Assembly: GCA_020636495.1 (NCBI GenBank)
Contig: JACJXQ010000008.1
Span: 62,001-126,000, forward strand
Source of the DNA: Chitinophagales bacterium
Lineage (GTDB): Bacteria > Bacteroidota > Bacteroidia > Chitinophagales > Chitinophagaceae
Length of the DNA: 64,000 nucleotides
Reading direction: 5' to 3'
Each line of letters opens with the position of its first letter. The first letter of the stretch is position 1. A model generated the notes under the pieces. That model was not told the DNA's origin, ran no database searches, and saw only the letters and a list, made by a program, of their open reading frames with translations. Positions 62,831-64,000 of this stretch are shown piece by piece. The position numbers were made by a program, and so were the translations under genes.

Positions 62831-63400
62831 ATGGAAGGAATGATTGGGGAGATAAGACTATTTGCTCCCAATTTCGCTCCCAAGGCCTGGGCATATTGCC
62901 AGGGACAGATCTTGTCTATTGCATCAAATACGGCCTTGTTCTCCATTCTGGGAACAACGTATGGCGGTAATGGCACTACTACTTTTGCATTGCCAAACTT
63001 CAACGGTCGTTCTGCCGTTAGTTCAGGCAGGGGGCCGGGTCTGTCAGATTACAGGTTAGGACAAAAAACAGGTACCGAAACCGTAACGCTAAACATTACA
63101 CAAATGCCGGCGCATACCCACACGGTTTTAGTTACAAATCCAAGCGGCTCCGTAACCATGGGTGGCTTTAATGATGAGCCTAACCAGGCAAGCCCGGTTA
63201 ATGGCTATCCGGCGCTGGTAGATGGCTTTACGCTATACGATACAAGGGCCGATGAATTCATGCAAATGTCTAATGTAAATGTAGGAGGTGCAATCAATGC
63301 CGCGCTTGACGGTGGTAACCAGTCTCACGAAAACAGGCAGCCATTCATCGCGATCAATTACATCATATGCCAGTATGGTATATTCCCATCAAGAAACTAA
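62831..63400 (+). CDS. Tail-collar domain protein 1 (MdpB-like)
   Basis: Protein of 189 aa with a phage tail-collar domain at its N-terminus (GEIRLFAPNFAPKAWAYCQG, then ALFSILGTTYGGNG, and LPNFNGR) and the MPAHTHTV motif. Standalone collar proteins of this size are widespread in Bacteroidota, often in tandem sets, and are not part of a complete phage. The C-terminus ends INYIICQYGIFPSRN. No signal peptide. Function unknown; a fibre-like surface or contractile structure is possible. Confidence 0.85.
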   Translation: MEGMIGEIRLFAPNFAPKAWAYCQGQILSIASNTALFSILGTTYGGNGTTTFALPNFNGRSAVSSGRGPGLSDYRLGQKTGTETVTLNITQMPAHTHTVLVTNPSGSVTMGGFNDEPNQASPVNGYPALVDGFTLYDTRADEFMQMSNVNVGGAINAALDGGNQSHENRQPFIAINYIICQYGIFPSRN

Positions 63401-63439
63401 TTAACAAACCCAATTTTAACACGATAAAATAAAAATATT

Positions 63440-64000
63440 ATGGAAGGTACAATGGGCGAAATACGTTTGTTTGGTGGCAATTTTGCACCACGCAACTGGG
63501 CATATTGTGAAGGCCAGTTGATGTCAATAGCAGCAAACACAGCCTTATTTTCACTATTAGGCACTACCTACGGCGGCGACGGACGCACCACTTTCGGAAT
63601 TCCTGATCTGCGCAGCAGGGTTGCTGTAGGTGTAGGTCAGGCTGACTCCGGTACTATTTATGATTTGGGAGAAAAAGGCGGTATAGAGAATGAAACGCTG
63701 ACTGTTAGCCAGATGCCATCTCATACGCACGATATTGCTATCCACCTGACAGCACAGGCCGGTCTGCCTTCATACAATGATGAGGCGAATTCTTCTGAGC
63801 CGAGCGGAGCGGGTTATGCGCTACCTAACAACGACCTGGAAATATACAACGTGACAGCCAATAACGTAATGGGAACTGTGACCGGTACCTATAATGCCAC
63901 AGTACAAATGGGCAATGCAGGTGCCAGCTATCCTCACTCAAACGAGCAGCCAAGCCTGGGTATGAACTTTATTATCTGTACAGCAGGGATTTTCCCATCC
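63440..64000 (+). CDS. Tail-collar domain protein 2 (cut by window end)
   Basis: Paralogue of the preceding gene, starting 39 bases after its stop. It opens with MEGTMGEIRLFGGNFAPRNW, then AYCEGQLM, GTTYGGDGRTTFGIPDLRSR and MPSHTHDI, and is still open at the window end, reading IICTAGIFPS. By comparison with copy 1 it lacks only about two codons and the stop. Same architecture: collar domain, variable middle, conserved C-terminus. Tandem organisation suggests a set of such genes continuing beyond the window. Confidence 0.85.
   Translation, partial: MEGTMGEIRLFGGNFAPRNWAYCEGQLMSIAANTALFSLLGTTYGGDGRTTFGIPDLRSRVAVGVGQADSGTIYDLGEKGGIENETLTVSQMPSHTHDIAIHLTAQAGLPSYNDEANSSEPSGAGYALPNNDLEIYNVTANNVMGTVTGTYNATVQMGNAGASYPHSNEQPSLGMNFIICTAGIFPS

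Noticed and set aside
62831..64000. Prophage remnant
   Set aside because: Only tail-collar domain proteins are seen, a type common as non-phage genes in this phylum; no integrase, capsid or att repeat.

Overview
The window comes from a member of the Bacteroidota, most likely the Chitinophagaceae or a close relative. The evidence is as follows. At least six secreted proteins end in the type IX secretion (T9SS) sorting domain, and PorQ and a PorE-like OmpA protein are encoded here. Promoters match the Bacteroidota TTTG / TAnnTTTG pattern, and start codons lack clear Shine-Dalgarno sequences. A thiamine TonB receptor lies behind a TPP riboswitch, and the HU - TPR - mini COX24-like protein - RNase G gene order is present. 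I found no tRNA, rRNA, CRISPR array, prophage or recognisable defence island.

Layout. 1-5 kb: the 3' part of glycyl-tRNA synthetase, a small conserved protein, an MbnP-like lipoprotein overlapping an MbnH-like di-haem peroxidase, and a secreted Kelch protein. 5-10 kb: an XRE regulator, small unknown genes and two tandem T9SS-exported M1 metallopeptidases. 10-16 kb: TerC, PorQ, FabI, a 0.7 kb non-coding stretch with hairpins and direct repeats, and a PorE-like protein. 16-20 kb: a DUF2130 coiled-coil protein, a REP-associated tyrosine transposase framed by matching hairpin ends, a flavin oxidoreductase and an M16 peptidase. 21-28 kb: a PLP decarboxylase, a fungal-type cytosine deaminase, a CPA1 antiporter, an M43 protease and a large Ig-repeat protein. 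28-29 kb: a broken response regulator joined to another gene remnant.

30-37 kb: alaS, a secreted protein, dnaN (preceded by two DnaA boxes), an NtrC-like regulator without a DNA-binding domain, and a MORN-repeat protein. 37-41 kb: pirin with a strong promoter and a perfect palindromic operator, an Fe-S fusion protein (Fer4_19 plus CDGSH), a CoA pyrophosphatase, a GT39-type glycosyltransferase and haem A synthase. 41-45 kb: the HU / TPR / COX24-like / RNase G block. 45-53 kb: a lipoprotein, a NarL-type regulator, Mfd, an FMN reductase, 3-hydroxyacyl-CoA dehydrogenase and small exported proteins. 53-62 kb: a DUF2341 T9SS protein, MoxR, the TPP riboswitch with its TonB receptor, a YugP-like peptidase, a persulfide dioxygenase-rhodanese fusion and an outer-membrane protein. 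62.8-64 kb: two tandem tail-collar proteins, the second cut by the window end.

Most of the window is ordinary chromosome. The most interesting items are small: the RAYT element with covarying hairpin ends, the MbnP/MbnH pair, the operator-like palindromes before pirin and around the TPR gene and rng, a near-identical 19-bp direct-repeat motif upstream of both fabI and alaS, and the fungal-type cytosine deaminase. I see no convincing large undescribed system.
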